A DNA stretch of 54,382 nucleotides, taken from NCBI GenBank assembly GCA_032718475.1, contig JAUCBJ010003990.1:1-54382 (forward strand), in the 5' to 3' direction. The notes under the pieces were generated by a model. That model was not told where the DNA came from and ran no database searches. It saw only the letters and a list, made by a program, of their open reading frames with translations. Each line of letters opens with the position of its first letter. Position 1 is the first letter of the stretch. Positions 30,701 through 40,486 of this stretch are shown here, in pieces. The DNA is from Nemertoderma westbladi (Eukaryota; Xenacoelomorpha; Nemertodermatida; Nemertodermatidae). A program made the position numbers and the translations under genes.

Positions 30701-33700
30701 GGGCTAGATATGATCCCAAAAGCCTGGATGGTCATCCAGTACTCTACCGGTTTCTGGTTGAGGTCTCCTTCAGGCCACCACAGAAATCTCAGGCTGTCTC
30801 TATCTCTCTCCAGCGCCTTGACTTGTAAGAACATTCCTTCGATATCGGAGGCGAACGCGATGGAATATTGTCTTAATCTCAAAAGTATTCCCAACAAAGA
30901 TTGGAGTAAATTGGGTCCTGGTAACAACTCGGAATTAAGGGATTGGCCCATATATAGAGCAGAGCCATCGAACACGACTCGTACTTCATGGGGTTTACCG
31001 GGTTTGGGAACGTAATGATGTGTTAGATAATAAGTTCTTTCAGTTATTGGAGTTCCTTCCGGTACTTGCTCCGCATATCCCTTTGTGATAAATTTCTTCA
31101 ACTGAGTTTGGTACACTTCCTTAGCTGAAGCGTTTGCCGTAAGACGTCGATGCAATTGATTGATTCTTTTCTCAGCCAAGGGTCTGTTATTTATAAATCT
31201 GGGTTCACGTTTTCGGAAGGGTAGTCCGATTTCATATCTACCTTGATCTTTTAAAAAACGTGTGGTTGTTTCCTGGATTTGCTTGGCTCTTTCTTCTTCT
31301 ATCGACAGGGCTTTGTCGTATGAATTGGGTTCTACCAATTCTTGGGTAAAGAAGCGTACGGCGAGTTCGTCCCGAGTTCTAGCGTTGTAACGCTCTACCT
31401 CGTCATTAAGTTCGTCATTATAAATAATGGATTCCGTTGGGCGAATCAGTTGACATATGTTCGTTTGGTTTTTCCAAGTTTGGTTTTCGGTAAGTAGATC
31501 CATTGTGTTCTCTTCATCGAAGAGTTGGTAGATGTCGTCATTATCTGAGGAGTATGGTGTTCCCTCAGTTGGTTCGTCCACCTCGCTGCTTTCCTCTTCC
31601 CAATCACTTACCTGATATATTTGTTCGTGGGGTATTCTCTCTTCTAGAGTTCTACGGGAAGGGCCAGTAAAGTACCAACCTACTCTAGTTCTTACCGCAT
31701 AAGTTTGCAGTGGCTGTGGTTGAGCAGGCCGTTTCTCCAATGTCTCAAGCGCTTCGTGCGCGTTTTGGCCGATGAGTATTTGCACTCCAGGATAATCTGT
31801 CTGGAATCGAGGTATCTTAAGATGTTGGATGCTCTCATCCTCGTCCCAATTATAAAGGTCTGCTTGGGTAGTAGCGAAGTTCTTTATAGCCACCATTTTT
31901 ACTGACCTTACGCCTTGTGTTCCTAACTTATCCTGGGGGGTGGACAACACACCTACATAGTAATCTGCCGTTAGGGTAGATTTCCAAACCTGCATAATTC
32001 CTGACATATTCAATTTAGTCCGGAACTTGGGTTGTCCAGCAAAGATATCTTCGGCTAGCTCTTGATCGATGAATGTTCCTGTGCTGCCGGAGTCCAGGAG
32101 GGCGTTCACTATGTAACTTTTGTTAAGACCGTGAACTCTTACCTGCACTACAGGAAATTCTCTGATTCCTACGTTGGAAGTTGGAGCTTTCCAAGATGAT
32201 TGTTTGGTAGAAGTAGTAGGGGGAAACTCCTCGTTGATGTCTTTTTCGTAAGTAAGTGCTCGATACACCGTGGTGTTTATTAGATAACAGGATTCATTGG
32301 CGTCGGAGAATTCGTCAGTATAGAATCCTTCCATCTCAGACTCCTGATCAGTGTCGTTTACATCACTGAATTGGACATGTAGTTCGGACTCACTTACCTG
32401 ACTCTGCTTGTCTCGTTCGAACTCACTATGTAACAAGATGTGATGTTTCGCACCACACTTTTCACACTTTATGTCGGAGTAACAAGTTCGCCGTTGGTGT
32501 CCTGGTCTGAGGCAATTATAGCATAATCGCTTGTCCCACACAACTGTACGTCTGTCTACAAGGGATTTCTTTAGAAATTCCGCACACGCACTCAAACGGT
32601 GGGTCCCGTCGCACAGCGCACAGTTAGGTTTTATGTTACTTACTTTACCTTGGGTAGTCTGATGCACTCTCGTTCTTTCTTCGGGCTTTCTTCCGCGCAT
32701 TCTGCTAGGAGACTGAGGAGGGGTCTTAGTAACCTGTTCTCTCCTATTGTTGGTTCGAGCTTTGTATTTACTTACGTCTTTGGAGGTTTTGTCAACATAA
32801 TAAGATCGTTCGGTGTCTTTCCCGCTGTCTTCTTCTTGGGAAACTTGGCTTTTGCCGTCGTCAGTGTAACACACAGGTGTTACTCTTCTCCTAGAAGTGG
32901 GTTTCTCACTTACCTTATTTTCCGATGTTTTTTCTCTGGACTGCTTGATGAGTTGTAGTTTTACCTCACCATCTAAGAAAGACATGAGATCAGCCATGGT
33001 AGGACTTCGTCGTTGTTGTTCATTCATGTACAACACTTTCTTGTCCCAGCGTGTACATACTCCACCCTTTGGTAAAGTAGACACTACGGCTCCAATAACC
33101 ATGGAACTCTGATATTCGTGCGACTTACCTAACCAGTCCAGTTGTCTACAGATCTCTTGAATTTCATCGGAAAACTCTATAATCCCACTACTAAGGAAGT
33201 GTCGGGGGGCTACTAATTTTGCGTACAAATACTTAGCTATGTTATCCTTGTTACCATACCTGATGTTTAGTGTATCCCAAACTTGTCTTAATCCATCTGG
33301 ATGTCCAATAAACTTTAACGCCATTAACTTGGGAGGTCCTTCCAAGCACTTGATGAGGAACCTAAGTTTCTCTCCATTAGATAGCACAGAGTTCTGTATG
33401 CTGTCTTTGTAATATTCGTTGAAAGGTAACCATTTCATTTCGTCTCCATTGAATTTGACGATCTCTCCCACTTTGACCGCTTGGCGGGCTTCTGTTCTAG
33501 CCATCTGACGCGTAAAGCTTTCTTGGGCCATCGTGTTATTTAATATCGAATTATCGGTATATAAATTTCTCGGATCATTATCAGGTCTATAAGGAATATC
33601 ATTAATAACAGGTCTATAATCACCCTTAATAGGGTTTGCTATAGGAGTTTCAACTTCACTAGCAGTATAGATGCGTGTAGGCTCTACACCTTGCGCATGT

Positions 33701-35760
33701 AATACTTCAGACCTAACAGGTTGACACAATGTTACAGGGGGTATTGGTATCACTTTTTGTATATTGACTAATTTGTCGCGTTCTAGCGCGATACTTTGCT
33801 GCACTTCTTGCAACTCTGCTCTACTTTCCCTCACCGTTCCCTTAAGTTGGTGGACGGTCTCCTGCATCTGTCCTAGCAGGAGATTCATCCCCCGCCGTCC
33901 CTCTTCCACCCACTCAACCGCCGAAGCGGGAGTCGCCAACATAGTAGCGGGCTGACGCGGGACGACGGGAGACAAATTATTGATTTCTCTCTCTGCCATC
34001 TGGACAGGGATATTCTCTTGGACTGTTCCACCGGGTACAGGCAGTGTGGTACTATGTAAAGGGAATTTAGAGTTAAGCTCTGGAAGTACAGGGGTCTCTA
34101 GCACAGAAGTGACTTTTGGAACAACAGGCCTAATTATTTCAGGTTCATCGACTATAGTAGGGAGCCTTTTGACCTGGATAAATTGTTCTATGGGTTCTGC
34201 ACTACCTAAGTCTGTGCTAGTTAGCTGTCTTTTAACAGCTGGGGGCAAATCAGGCAATTTGCGACGGTAAGATGTTTTTCTACGCCTACTTAGATGAGAT
34301 CTATTTCCTCCGCCTTCAGGATCGGTGGTCTCGCCTTCCTCCGAGGATGTGTATCCCTGGCGCTTGGGAGTAGATTTTCTCATCATCTGCATTTGATTAG
34401 CAGTAAACTGTTTATTTATACTGTCTTGTGTCTCTTGCAGATTTTCCAACTCCAATTGGGTAGTCTGCTCAGCGGCTCTCCGTTCTGCTTCTGCCACTGC
34501 CTTTGCTGCTTTTGCATCTGCCGCCGCTGCCTTTGCATCTGCCGCCGCTGCCTTTCTTTCTACTTCTGCTTCTGCCATAGCCGCCGCCCTTTGTTCCTCT
34601 ATCTTTCTTTTCTTTATTTGTTCTTCTCGGACTCTAGTGAGGCGGAGTTTTTCATCACATTCAGCTTGGTTTGCAGCTAACATTTCGGCATCGATTGAGT
34701 CCAACACAAGCTTTGTTCCTTCACTATTAGGGGAAAGTCCAGACAGCCGTCTCCTCAACTCTTCGTCTCCTAGGAATCGCTGATAGTCGGACAAATATAT
34801 GTCGATAGCGTCTCTAGTTCGCGGTTTCTCGGCGGTCTCTTCGCTTTCCGCTTGAGAAAGGGTGACATCAGTTTGTTCTTCACAGGTTGATCTCTCAGCC
34901 AGCTGAGATTTCCACTGGGCCGTTTCCTGTACTTGGAGATCTACCCGATGTAACCAAGTTTTGACAGCAACCTGCAGCGACGTGTCCTGTCTTCTTTTGG
35001 AAGTTTCCTCAAAGGCTGAGAGGATTAGTCGTATGCGTAGGGTTCTCTCGCGTATTTGATATAGCAGCTCTTCCTGCTCTTGAGGTCCTTGAGGTTGTCG
35101 AAACAGTTGTTCTTCCAATCGATCCAAGGAGCCGAAGAATCCCTGCACATATCCTGCTGCCGACCTCTTCCAATCAGCTGGATCCATTGTATCTTTAGCC
35201 ACTCCCATCCTGTGTATATCTTCCCAAGTAGCCTCGGACAGGTCCAACGGGAGTCCGAGTCCGGGAAAGTTCCATTGTGACTCGACAATAGACATTAATT
35301 CTTCCCTGGCGTATCCCGCATAATTATCTTGGGTCGCTCGTTTATTCCTCGCCCAGTCGGCTTGATGTTCCTCCACAGCAATGAATATAGTAGTTAGCAC
35401 TGCAGCAGGAAGGGTAAGAAGGGGGTCCGAGTAGACTGTAACAGCCATCTGCACTCCGCGTTCGGGGGTCAGCTCTACAGTATCCGAACTGCTGGAGCTA
35501 TCGGGTCGCTGGGAAGTAGGTTCTTGACCAAGATGTTGCTGCGATAGGACAGCTGCCTCTTGGTTCCGTTTGACCTGTGCCCGAGTGCCTATGATGGACC
35601 TATGGTGGACTAGCCTAGGGTCTGATACTACTGGAGGGATGACCTTTTTTGCAGTAGGAGGTGAGCTAAACTCCTTTCTTATTCGCTCCACACTCCTATC
35701 TGAGTCACAGATAGTTGTATCGATCAGACTGTCTGACAGGTTTTGCTGAGTGTCAGACAT
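27724..35760 (-). CDS. element 2 Gag-Pol polyprotein (BEL/Pao), intact, 2678 residues
   Basis: One uninterrupted frame from ATG at 35760. Order: Gag with Ala/Glu/Lys coiled coil (about 390-450) and Pao gag homology; zinc knuckles near 1050-1110 (CALCDGTHRLSAC, CYNCLRPGHQRRTC, CEKCGAKHH); Pao aspartic protease with LLDSGSTGTFID near 1223; RT with AFASDIEGMFLQV and the catalytic YMDD near 1720; RNase H/A17-type region with FGDASDMGIGIVAY near 1897; integrase zinc domain (HSKLYHAGRE...CIPCRK) near 2280; the DDE core with GVDLFGPIEV near 2348, RSDKGTNFIG near 2408 and WGGSWERL near 2457; and a C-terminal DUF5641-like domain (VLIVDPDLPRRRW). All catalytic residues are present. Gag and Pol are in a single frame, as is common in BEL/Pao, so stoichiometry would be set after translation. 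With near-identical LTRs this is a candidate autonomous element. Confidence 0.95.
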   Translation of the reverse strand: MSDTQQNLSDSLIDTTICDSDRSVERIRKEFSSPPTAKKVIPPVVSDPRLVHHRSIIGTRAQVKRNQEAAVLSQQHLGQEPTSQRPDSSSSSDTVELTPERGVQMAVTVYSDPLLTLPAAVLTTIFIAVEEHQADWARNKRATQDNYAGYAREELMSIVESQWNFPGLGLPLDLSEATWEDIHRMGVAKDTMDPADWKRSAAGYVQGFFGSLDRLEEQLFRQPQGPQEQEELLYQIRERTLRIRLILSAFEETSKRRQDTSLQVAVKTWLHRVDLQVQETAQWKSQLAERSTCEEQTDVTLSQAESEETAEKPRTRDAIDIYLSDYQRFLGDEELRRRLSGLSPNSEGTKLVLDSIDAEMLAANQAECDEKLRLTRVREEQIKKRKIEEQRAAAMAEAEVERKAAAADAKAAAADAKAAKAVAEAERRAAEQTTQLELENLQETQDSINKQFTANQMQMMRKSTPKRQGYTSSEEGETTDPEGGGNRSHLSRRRKTSYRRKLPDLPPAVKRQLTSTDLGSAEPIEQFIQVKRLPTIVDEPEIIRPVVPKVTSVLETPVLPELNSKFPLHSTTLPVPGGTVQENIPVQMAEREINNLSPVVPRQPATMLATPASAVEWVEEGRRGMNLLLGQMQETVHQLKGTVRESRAELQEVQQSIALERDKLVNIQKVIPIPPVTLCQPVRSEVLHAQGVEPTRIYTASEVETPIANPIKGDYRPVINDIPYRPDNDPRNLYTDNSILNNTMAQESFTRQMARTEARQAVKVGEIVKFNGDEMKWLPFNEYYKDSIQNSVLSNGEKLRFLIKCLEGPPKLMALKFIGHPDGLRQVWDTLNIRYGNKDNIAKYLYAKLVAPRHFLSSGIIEFSDEIQEICRQLDWLGKSHEYQSSMVIGAVVSTLPKGGVCTRWDKKVLYMNEQQRRSPTMADLMSFLDGEVKLQLIKQSREKTSENKVSEKPTSRRRVTPVCYTDDGKSQVSQEEDSGKDTERSYYVDKTSKDVSKYKARTNNRREQVTKTPPQSPSRMRGRKPEERTRVHQTTQGKVSNIKPNCALCDGTHRLSACAEFLKKSLVDRRTVVWDKRLCYNCLRPGHQRRTCYSDIKCEKCGAKHHILLHSEFERDKQSQVSESELHVQFSDVNDTDQESEMEGFYTDEFSDANESCYLINTTVYRALTYEKDINEEFPPTTSTKQSSWKAPTSNVGIREFPVVQVRVHGLNKSYIVNALLDSGSTGTFIDQELAEDIFAGQPKFRTKLNMSGIMQVWKSTLTADYYVGVLSTPQDKLGTQGVRSVKMVAIKNFATTQADLYNWDEDESIQHLKIPRFQTDYPGVQILIGQNAHEALETLEKRPAQPQPLQTYAVRTRVGWYFTGPSRRTLEERIPHEQIYQVSDWEEESSEVDEPTEGTPYSSDNDDIYQLFDEENTMDLLTENQTWKNQTNICQLIRPTESIIYNDELNDEVERYNARTRDELAVRFFTQELVEPNSYDKALSIEEERAKQIQETTTRFLKDQGRYEIGLPFRKREPRFINNRPLAEKRINQLHRRLTANASAKEVYQTQLKKFITKGYAEQVPEGTPITERTYYLTHHYVPKPGKPHEVRVVFDGSALYMGQSLNSELLPGPNLLQSLLGILLRLRQYSIAFASDIEGMFLQVKALERDRDSLRFLWWPEGDLNQKPVEYWMTIQAFGIISSPSNACSVVRTTANDNRHSFSKEVIDNIKRNIYMDDNLRSLPSVEEAIAVAKGTVECLKRGGFRLTKFTSNSREFLEAIPVEDRGAKDLDLIKDDLPETKTLGLKWDTERDILFFQLKQRDNPVRTKRICLSILSTYFDPLGFISPVILIARSLVQQMWLENHSWDDPLKGELLKKWMKWEDSLPAIENFIISRAYFGHVLPTYSYQLHVFGDASDMGIGIVAYLRVETPDGIKVALVTSKALINNKLKVPRAELKAALYATAIGRNVTEQIDYPLEKTVYWTDALLVLEYLTNEVCQFSVFVTNRVAIILSRTKIDQWRHCPGTINPADIASRGATPQELIDTPDWLGGPDFLSKEEDEWPPHLTTAEIRQAKGAETVKPKTRASKSKLFKPTIDLSVLHVSGNDGLDPQSLAINKSVVEIKDRDWKSEIPDVSQGISPLLQRALHHYSSWNRLCKAVTYLKRCFHHHYSRTQTTSDPAPVTSAQVHVIKDLPKYKISDRFLKEKISYQEHEETNKQLLRLLQCYEDPDKYFLLLRNPQMRLRDRFSSTMIDGLIRVGGRLTNAPLSFDTKFPILISNLEVQIKMIVDVHSKLYHAGRERVLSEIRTRYYFHKPRRALNQVLRNCIPCRKVFSRPLTQREAELPRERVNFYEPPFTNTGVDLFGPIEVYRARTIIKRWCVIFVCMTCRAIHLDMVNDLSTNSFVLCLRRQIARFGTSNTMRSDKGTNFIGANNEIQAYVKDWNQRQVDDQLRITASSWTFNAADAPWWGGSWERLIRSVKTAFHFIVPCRAYLTDELLRTLMEEIAAYLNERPLMPVSSSLDSLEALTPAHFLLKKPVAMLPQSEIADGDEYCRRTWQLMQLLSRRFADHFEKHYLPTLQLRTKWFAQQENVSAGDMVLIVDPDLPRRRWQIGRIIETHISEDGLVRSVELVVMRRNFKKPGIIFETQQLNRPVGRLCLLKRDRELSGNYGRQDTLPTTTSLIPQTSRDSQT

Positions 35761-37973
35761 GTTTAGCTATACAGTTGAATGTCTACTGCTATAGTTTCAG
35801 TTAAAGCAAGTCAGGTAATTCAGTATGACCGCAAGCCTAGCGATTTATTACCGATACCGTTACTCGATGTAACGTGATATATATACAATATATTAGAATA
35901 CCGGTATGCTTATAATATATATAAGTATTATTACAGACTAGATTTGTCACAGAGTACCGGTATATAATTTTAGCACAAATATATATATATATAGTAGGCC
36001 TATAGTGAATACCGGTATACAGCTTACACTTATAGTATATAAGTATAATTATGAACTAGAATTAATTACAGAGTACCGGTATGATTTCAGCTCAAATTTA
36101 TAGAAATAAATGTAATAAGCCTATAGTAAGTACCGGTATGTCAATTATTTTTAGAATAATTGAATTCCTGAATATTTTAGGGTTACTTAGTTACTTTAAC
36201 TTACTTTATTACCGTTATCCAGGCAGTAGTTCAACTGATATTGAGACCTAGTTGCTGTATGACAGGCCTACTATTTATAAATCGTTTGATTTGATTTATA
36301 ATATTTATATACCCGTTTAAATGGGTTTTTGTCAATATTTGAAATAAATGTTATTATTTCTGGGGACGTCACTACACAGAAGATGTGCGCTCTCAGTGCA
36401 GTGTTACTTATTGAGACACTAAAACTGATAATTCTAATTTACCTAAGTTACTTAATACTACAAATTACTTACGATATGGGTGAGATTAATTCTCTAATTA
36501 AAACACAACAAAATATTACGTACGAATTTTTAGGGTAATTTTACAGGAAGTCTACAAACCAGCCTAACAAAGGGTTAGAATTCTGGTTATTACAACGGAC
36601 AGGGTACTACGGTATTTGAAATAATAAGTAGTAGTAAATATACTGCGTTGTCCAGATAGGAAAATACCACCGCCTGACGACCTATAACCGTATCGCTATA
36701 GGTACTACGTTATGTATCACGGATTGTTCCTACCCAGAAGCCAATAGAGCTAACGAATGTGCCTATCAACCACCTTACAACACAAATACACTGCCTACAC
36801 TAATTACTTCGGAAAGCACTGTACACTAAACCCTAAATTAGGTACAAGTACCGGTATAACAAATAATCAGTAGTTAAATATACTTGAACAGTTAAAAGAA
36901 CCACGGCATCTGCTGGAGTGACCGAAGCACAAAGTCACCAGTCTTGTCCTACGCCAAGCAGCCCATGTAGTACCGAGGTTAATTTAACTATAACGGTATG
37001 TATAACAAACACAATTACTGTAGGAATAAACTTGGGGACATGAATGTTGCGAATAATCGCATAAACTCTGAATAATAAATATTACGCTACCCGTACAGAA
37101 TACTCAAACAGAATACAAACCAAACGCTGGCAGACTACTATCAAGCCTAAACAAACTACAGTATGTGCAGATTCTGAAACTGTTAGTTAGTATGCGTTCT
37201 AACACGGTAGTACGACTTACTCTTTAAGAGGGGATTGACCTTACAGCATATGGCTGCCCCAACTTACTAACGGCACTTGATCAGACAAACTCTACATACG
37301 CAGCAATCCCTTCAGGCCTAAGAATAGCTAGACAACAATCTAGCCTACAAAATATTTGAGTAATAACTATTACGGTACCTGAACAGACCACACAAACAAA
37401 CACAGGCTAAAACACTGGCAGACTACGATCAAGCCTAAATAAACTACAGTATATGCAGACTCTGAAACTGTTAGTTAGTATGCGTTCTAACACTGTAGTA
37501 CGACTTATTCTTTAAGAGGGGATTGACCTTACAGCATATGGCTGCCCCAACTTACTAACGGCACTTTATCAGACAAACTCTACACACGCCGTAATCTCTC
37601 CAAACTCAACAACAGTCAGACAGCAGCTCAGCCTACAATTATCTGAACAATCTGAGCAGGGTCACACGCCTTCTGCTCAATATTAGCCTACTTGTAAATA
37701 AAACTGACAGAAATAGACCTAAGTAAAATCCCAATAAAAACCAGGCGTCCCCGATTTAATATCGAGACCTACCGGTATACAATAATCAAGATCGAATAAT
37801 ACTAATGTACTTATACAGCAGTACCGGTTAGGACAGTTGGGCCTACAGACCTACAGACGTACCGGTTCTGGCAGTTGGGCCTACTGACCTACAGAAGTAC
37901 CGGTTCAGGTTTACCGGTCACTACGGTATTTTGCAACCTTATTGCCTACTGCAATAAGATCATAAACTGTTAC
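35761..37973 (-). other. element 2 long 5' leader
   Basis: 2.2 kb without a long frame, matching element 1's leader in order: AT-rich zone with TACCGGTAT motifs next to gag, then a 290-bp two-copy repeat (37065-37648), then the region next to the LTR. After the LTR end CGAACA the transcribed strand reads GTAACAGTTTATGATC; no TGG-type primer-binding site is obvious. Confidence 0.7.
37065..37648 (-). repeat. 290-bp tandem repeat, two copies, in the element 2 leader
   Basis: Units about 37065-37357 and 37358-37648 share ACGCTGGCAGACTA-like, AACTGTTAGTTAGTATGCG, ACTTA(C/T)TCTTTAAGAGGGG and CATATGGCTGCCCCAAC blocks. They are homologous to the pair at 10241-10820 in reverse orientation. Confidence 0.88.
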
Positions 37974-39173
37974 TGTTCGCGCTTTTGAAGACCTTTAGCA
38001 GTTTGACCTGCCAAAACTTATATGTCTTTTAGTTAATTAAAACACCTTTAGCATACGACAATATTTTATGCTAATACACAAAACATTACCCGAAGTCAGC
38101 CCATGCGCGATCATTCACCCGATGGATCTACACCCGGGAGGCTGAATTCGGCTGCTTAAATTGTATTATTGCAGTGTAAGGTTGCAGTGTAAACCTACTG
38201 TATTATTCGATAGATCGTTAATAATTAATTTCTGACAGATATTATTGGCTTTCGGGAAATATTAACAGTTCCTTTAGGACGTGGCGCTCTATCTATTTAA
38301 ACAGAACTAGGACTTATACTAAACGCAACGATACTGCTTATGATTAAAGTATAAAGCGCATTCTTTAGGAAATGCTTTGTTACCAATCACAATCATACAC
38401 ACTATTCTGCCGACCGTCAGTAAATTTGATCACACTTAAAGAGAGCAGCAATTGACTCATGTAGTGTCTGCTAAATAACATTAGATTCAATACACACCAC
38501 ATTGATATAAATCGCAATTGTTATGTATAGCCCGTCTCTCTAACCTGTAGTGTATCAAGAAAATTGGGAAATTTGGGTGATTTATCCGTATTCTCCAAAG
38601 GGGCAATATTTCATCAACAAATCTATACAATTAATAACTGACGGTAAATAACAGTACAAATAATATGATTAGTGCAGTTAAATTAAGCGAGATTAGTTAG
38701 ATTGATTAATTAGGTAACAGTTTATACTTTCGATAATTTAAGCAGTTTTACTAGAGTTCTTCCCAAGAAGCCGGTGTTATGGCGAAAAAATGGGAACACA
38801 ACAACAGAATCATATAAAATCATATGACTACTACCACTATACGAGTATACCAAAATACCCTTATTCCCCGAAGCTCCCGTTCAACACAGAGGATGAGCAT
38901 AGAGATAGGAAATTCAGTTCAGTAGCTCTGGGATAGGTCGAAATTAACGCCCACTCAAATTCTATTGGCCGATACGGACAGCAAGGCTAAGGCAACCTCT
39001 CTAAGCTAGTTGGCCGATTAAACTGAGCCCAGATATCTCCGTACAGCACATCAGCCAATAAGCTGGTAGCTTGCACTATTTTAGTTATAAATCTCTTTGA
39101 GAGTATTCTAGCGACTGGGGGGGAACTGGCCAGCAAAGGCAAACGTATCAGTTATCCCACAAAAGCTTTTACA
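37974..39173 (-). repeat. element 2 5' LTR, uninterrupted, 1200 bp
   Basis: Plus-strand ends TGTTCGCGCTTTTG and CAAAAGCTTTTACA. On the transcribed strand the proximal part has a TTTATAA stretch and CCAAT motifs in ATTGGC(C/T) context. It provides the empty site for the RTE insertion in the partner LTR. Confidence 0.93.
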
Positions 39174-39178
39174 AGCGG
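39174..39178 (+). repeat. TSD AGCGG, right copy, of element 2
   Basis: Follows element 2's TTTTACA end and is followed by AGATTTACC, where element 1's accessory module resumes. Confidence 0.92.
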
Positions 39179-39856
39179 AGATTTACCCTATTAAGTGTAT
39201 TAGTGTGCGAGAATCTCCAATATATAGTCAATAGCCGATAAAATTCATAAAATCATGTATAAAGAGGATATTGACAATTAAAGAATTACTATTAAATAGC
39301 ATCCCAGATCTGTATGCATGAGAATTACCCTAATTCTACCGCTAGCTTTCCATAATGTCACCATGGCAACAACCACGCTAGAATTAGAAGTGAGTTAAAA
39401 GAACAATAAAGCTTGCCCATCGAATAGCATAAGGAATAAATAGCACACTGCTAGTATCCCAGGATACCCTATAATAACGTGGCATTCTGGAAGGCACTGA
39501 CTAACGGACAAATGGCCCGAATGTGTGCGATTTGTGACAGTTGTGTGGAATTTGTGCGTTTATAGGTGAATGTTACTACTAAAGTATGTTTACAGTAGCG
39601 AGTCGCAATTGTGAAAGTAGCCCTAACTCTCCAGTAAGAACCTGAAGTAAATCTAAGCCTTTGGGACGGACAGTGGAGTGACTCGCGCTGGTTGTTGTGG
39701 TCGTTGTGCAGCTACGACGTTGGCGATAGGCACATCGGCGAAAGTACACCAGCGCTGAGGATCTTGCGCTGTCCGGGGGCCGAGAAAGGGTAGGCAGCGA
39801 CACCCGCTAGCCTAAATATAAACTCATTATAATATTGATAAACTCATATAGCAGAT
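39179..39856 (+). other. non-coding lead of the accessory module in element 1
   Basis: Homologous to 26105-26779 in reverse, for example GCATGAGAATTACCCTAATT and CACCATGGCAACAACCACG. No frame of note. GC-rich from about 39660 to 39810. Confidence 0.6.
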
Positions 39857-40477
39857 ATGACTGAGTTGATAGAAGATGATCTTGGTATCAGGGAGCGATA
39901 TACTCTACCTTTACAAGCGTTTGTTGATAGCTTGATATGCGGCGACGCTGGTCCAACTACTACAGAGGACGATGGTCGTTATATCAAACCGCCAATGTCC
40001 CAGGAGCAACTTACGCGTGAATTGGACTATAGAAAATTCACCGCTCGCTATACGCATCATAATGGTACGTATATGGACTTCTTAACTACCGGCCATCCTA
40101 TCGATTTACACGATACAGACGATATCGACTCCGAAAGGGAAATGGTTTTATTTAAATATCCTACCCAGCGGAGGCAGAACGATAAACCGAGAATGGAACA
40201 CGAGAATTCTATTCGAAACAGACTCGAAAGAGAAGACATTGAAGAGCCGGATAAACGCAGCGACTTCAACGATTATCTGGAATTCCTGAGAGAAACATAT
40301 CTCAATATTGCCAATCAACAAAATCTAGAAACTCGATATCCTCAAGGTATACATCATGATCCTATGATAGAACTCAAACGACTCTATTTTACTATGATGT
40401 ATCTTACCGCCGATCGACCGCTACCTGTCATCCCAGATAGTTTCGAACAGATGGAAGAATATTGTAAAACCGAATAA
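39857..40477 (+). CDS. element 1 accessory gene 1: conserved acidic protein
   Basis: 206 residues from ATG (MTELIEDDLGIRERYTLPLQ), with no stop or frameshift, although the neighbouring pol and accessory gene 2 of this element are wrecked. It is about 85% identical by eye to 25475-26104, with changes spread along the protein and mostly conservative. Only the C-terminal residues differ (EQMEEYCKTE here). No known family is recognised, and no hydrophobic segment is visible. The survival of this frame in a defective element may simply reflect that decay has been short. Confidence 0.8.
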   Translation: MTELIEDDLGIRERYTLPLQAFVDSLICGDAGPTTTEDDGRYIKPPMSQEQLTRELDYRKFTARYTHHNGTYMDFLTTGHPIDLHDTDDIDSEREMVLFKYPTQRRQNDKPRMEHENSIRNRLEREDIEEPDKRSDFNDYLEFLRETYLNIANQQNLETRYPQGIHHDPMIELKRLYFTMMYLTADRPLPVIPDSFEQMEEYCKTE

Positions 40478-40486
40478 ATATCACCC

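Larger units (their letters stand above)
18134..39173 (-). mobile_element. Element 2: near-complete BEL/Pao retrotransposon with accessory module
   Basis: On the minus strand, in order: 5' LTR (39173-37974), leader, Gag-Pol (35760-27724), non-coding spacer, GGGAGCGG, accessory gene 1 (26104-25475), accessory gene 2 (24809-23034), polypurine tract, 3' LTR (22955-18134, holding an RTE insertion). Without the RTE insertion and one TSD copy both LTRs are 1200 bp and differ at only about ten positions by eye, so insertion was recent. Element length without the RTE is about 17.4 kb, long for the superfamily. It lies inside element 1 with TSD AGCGG. Confidence 0.93.
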
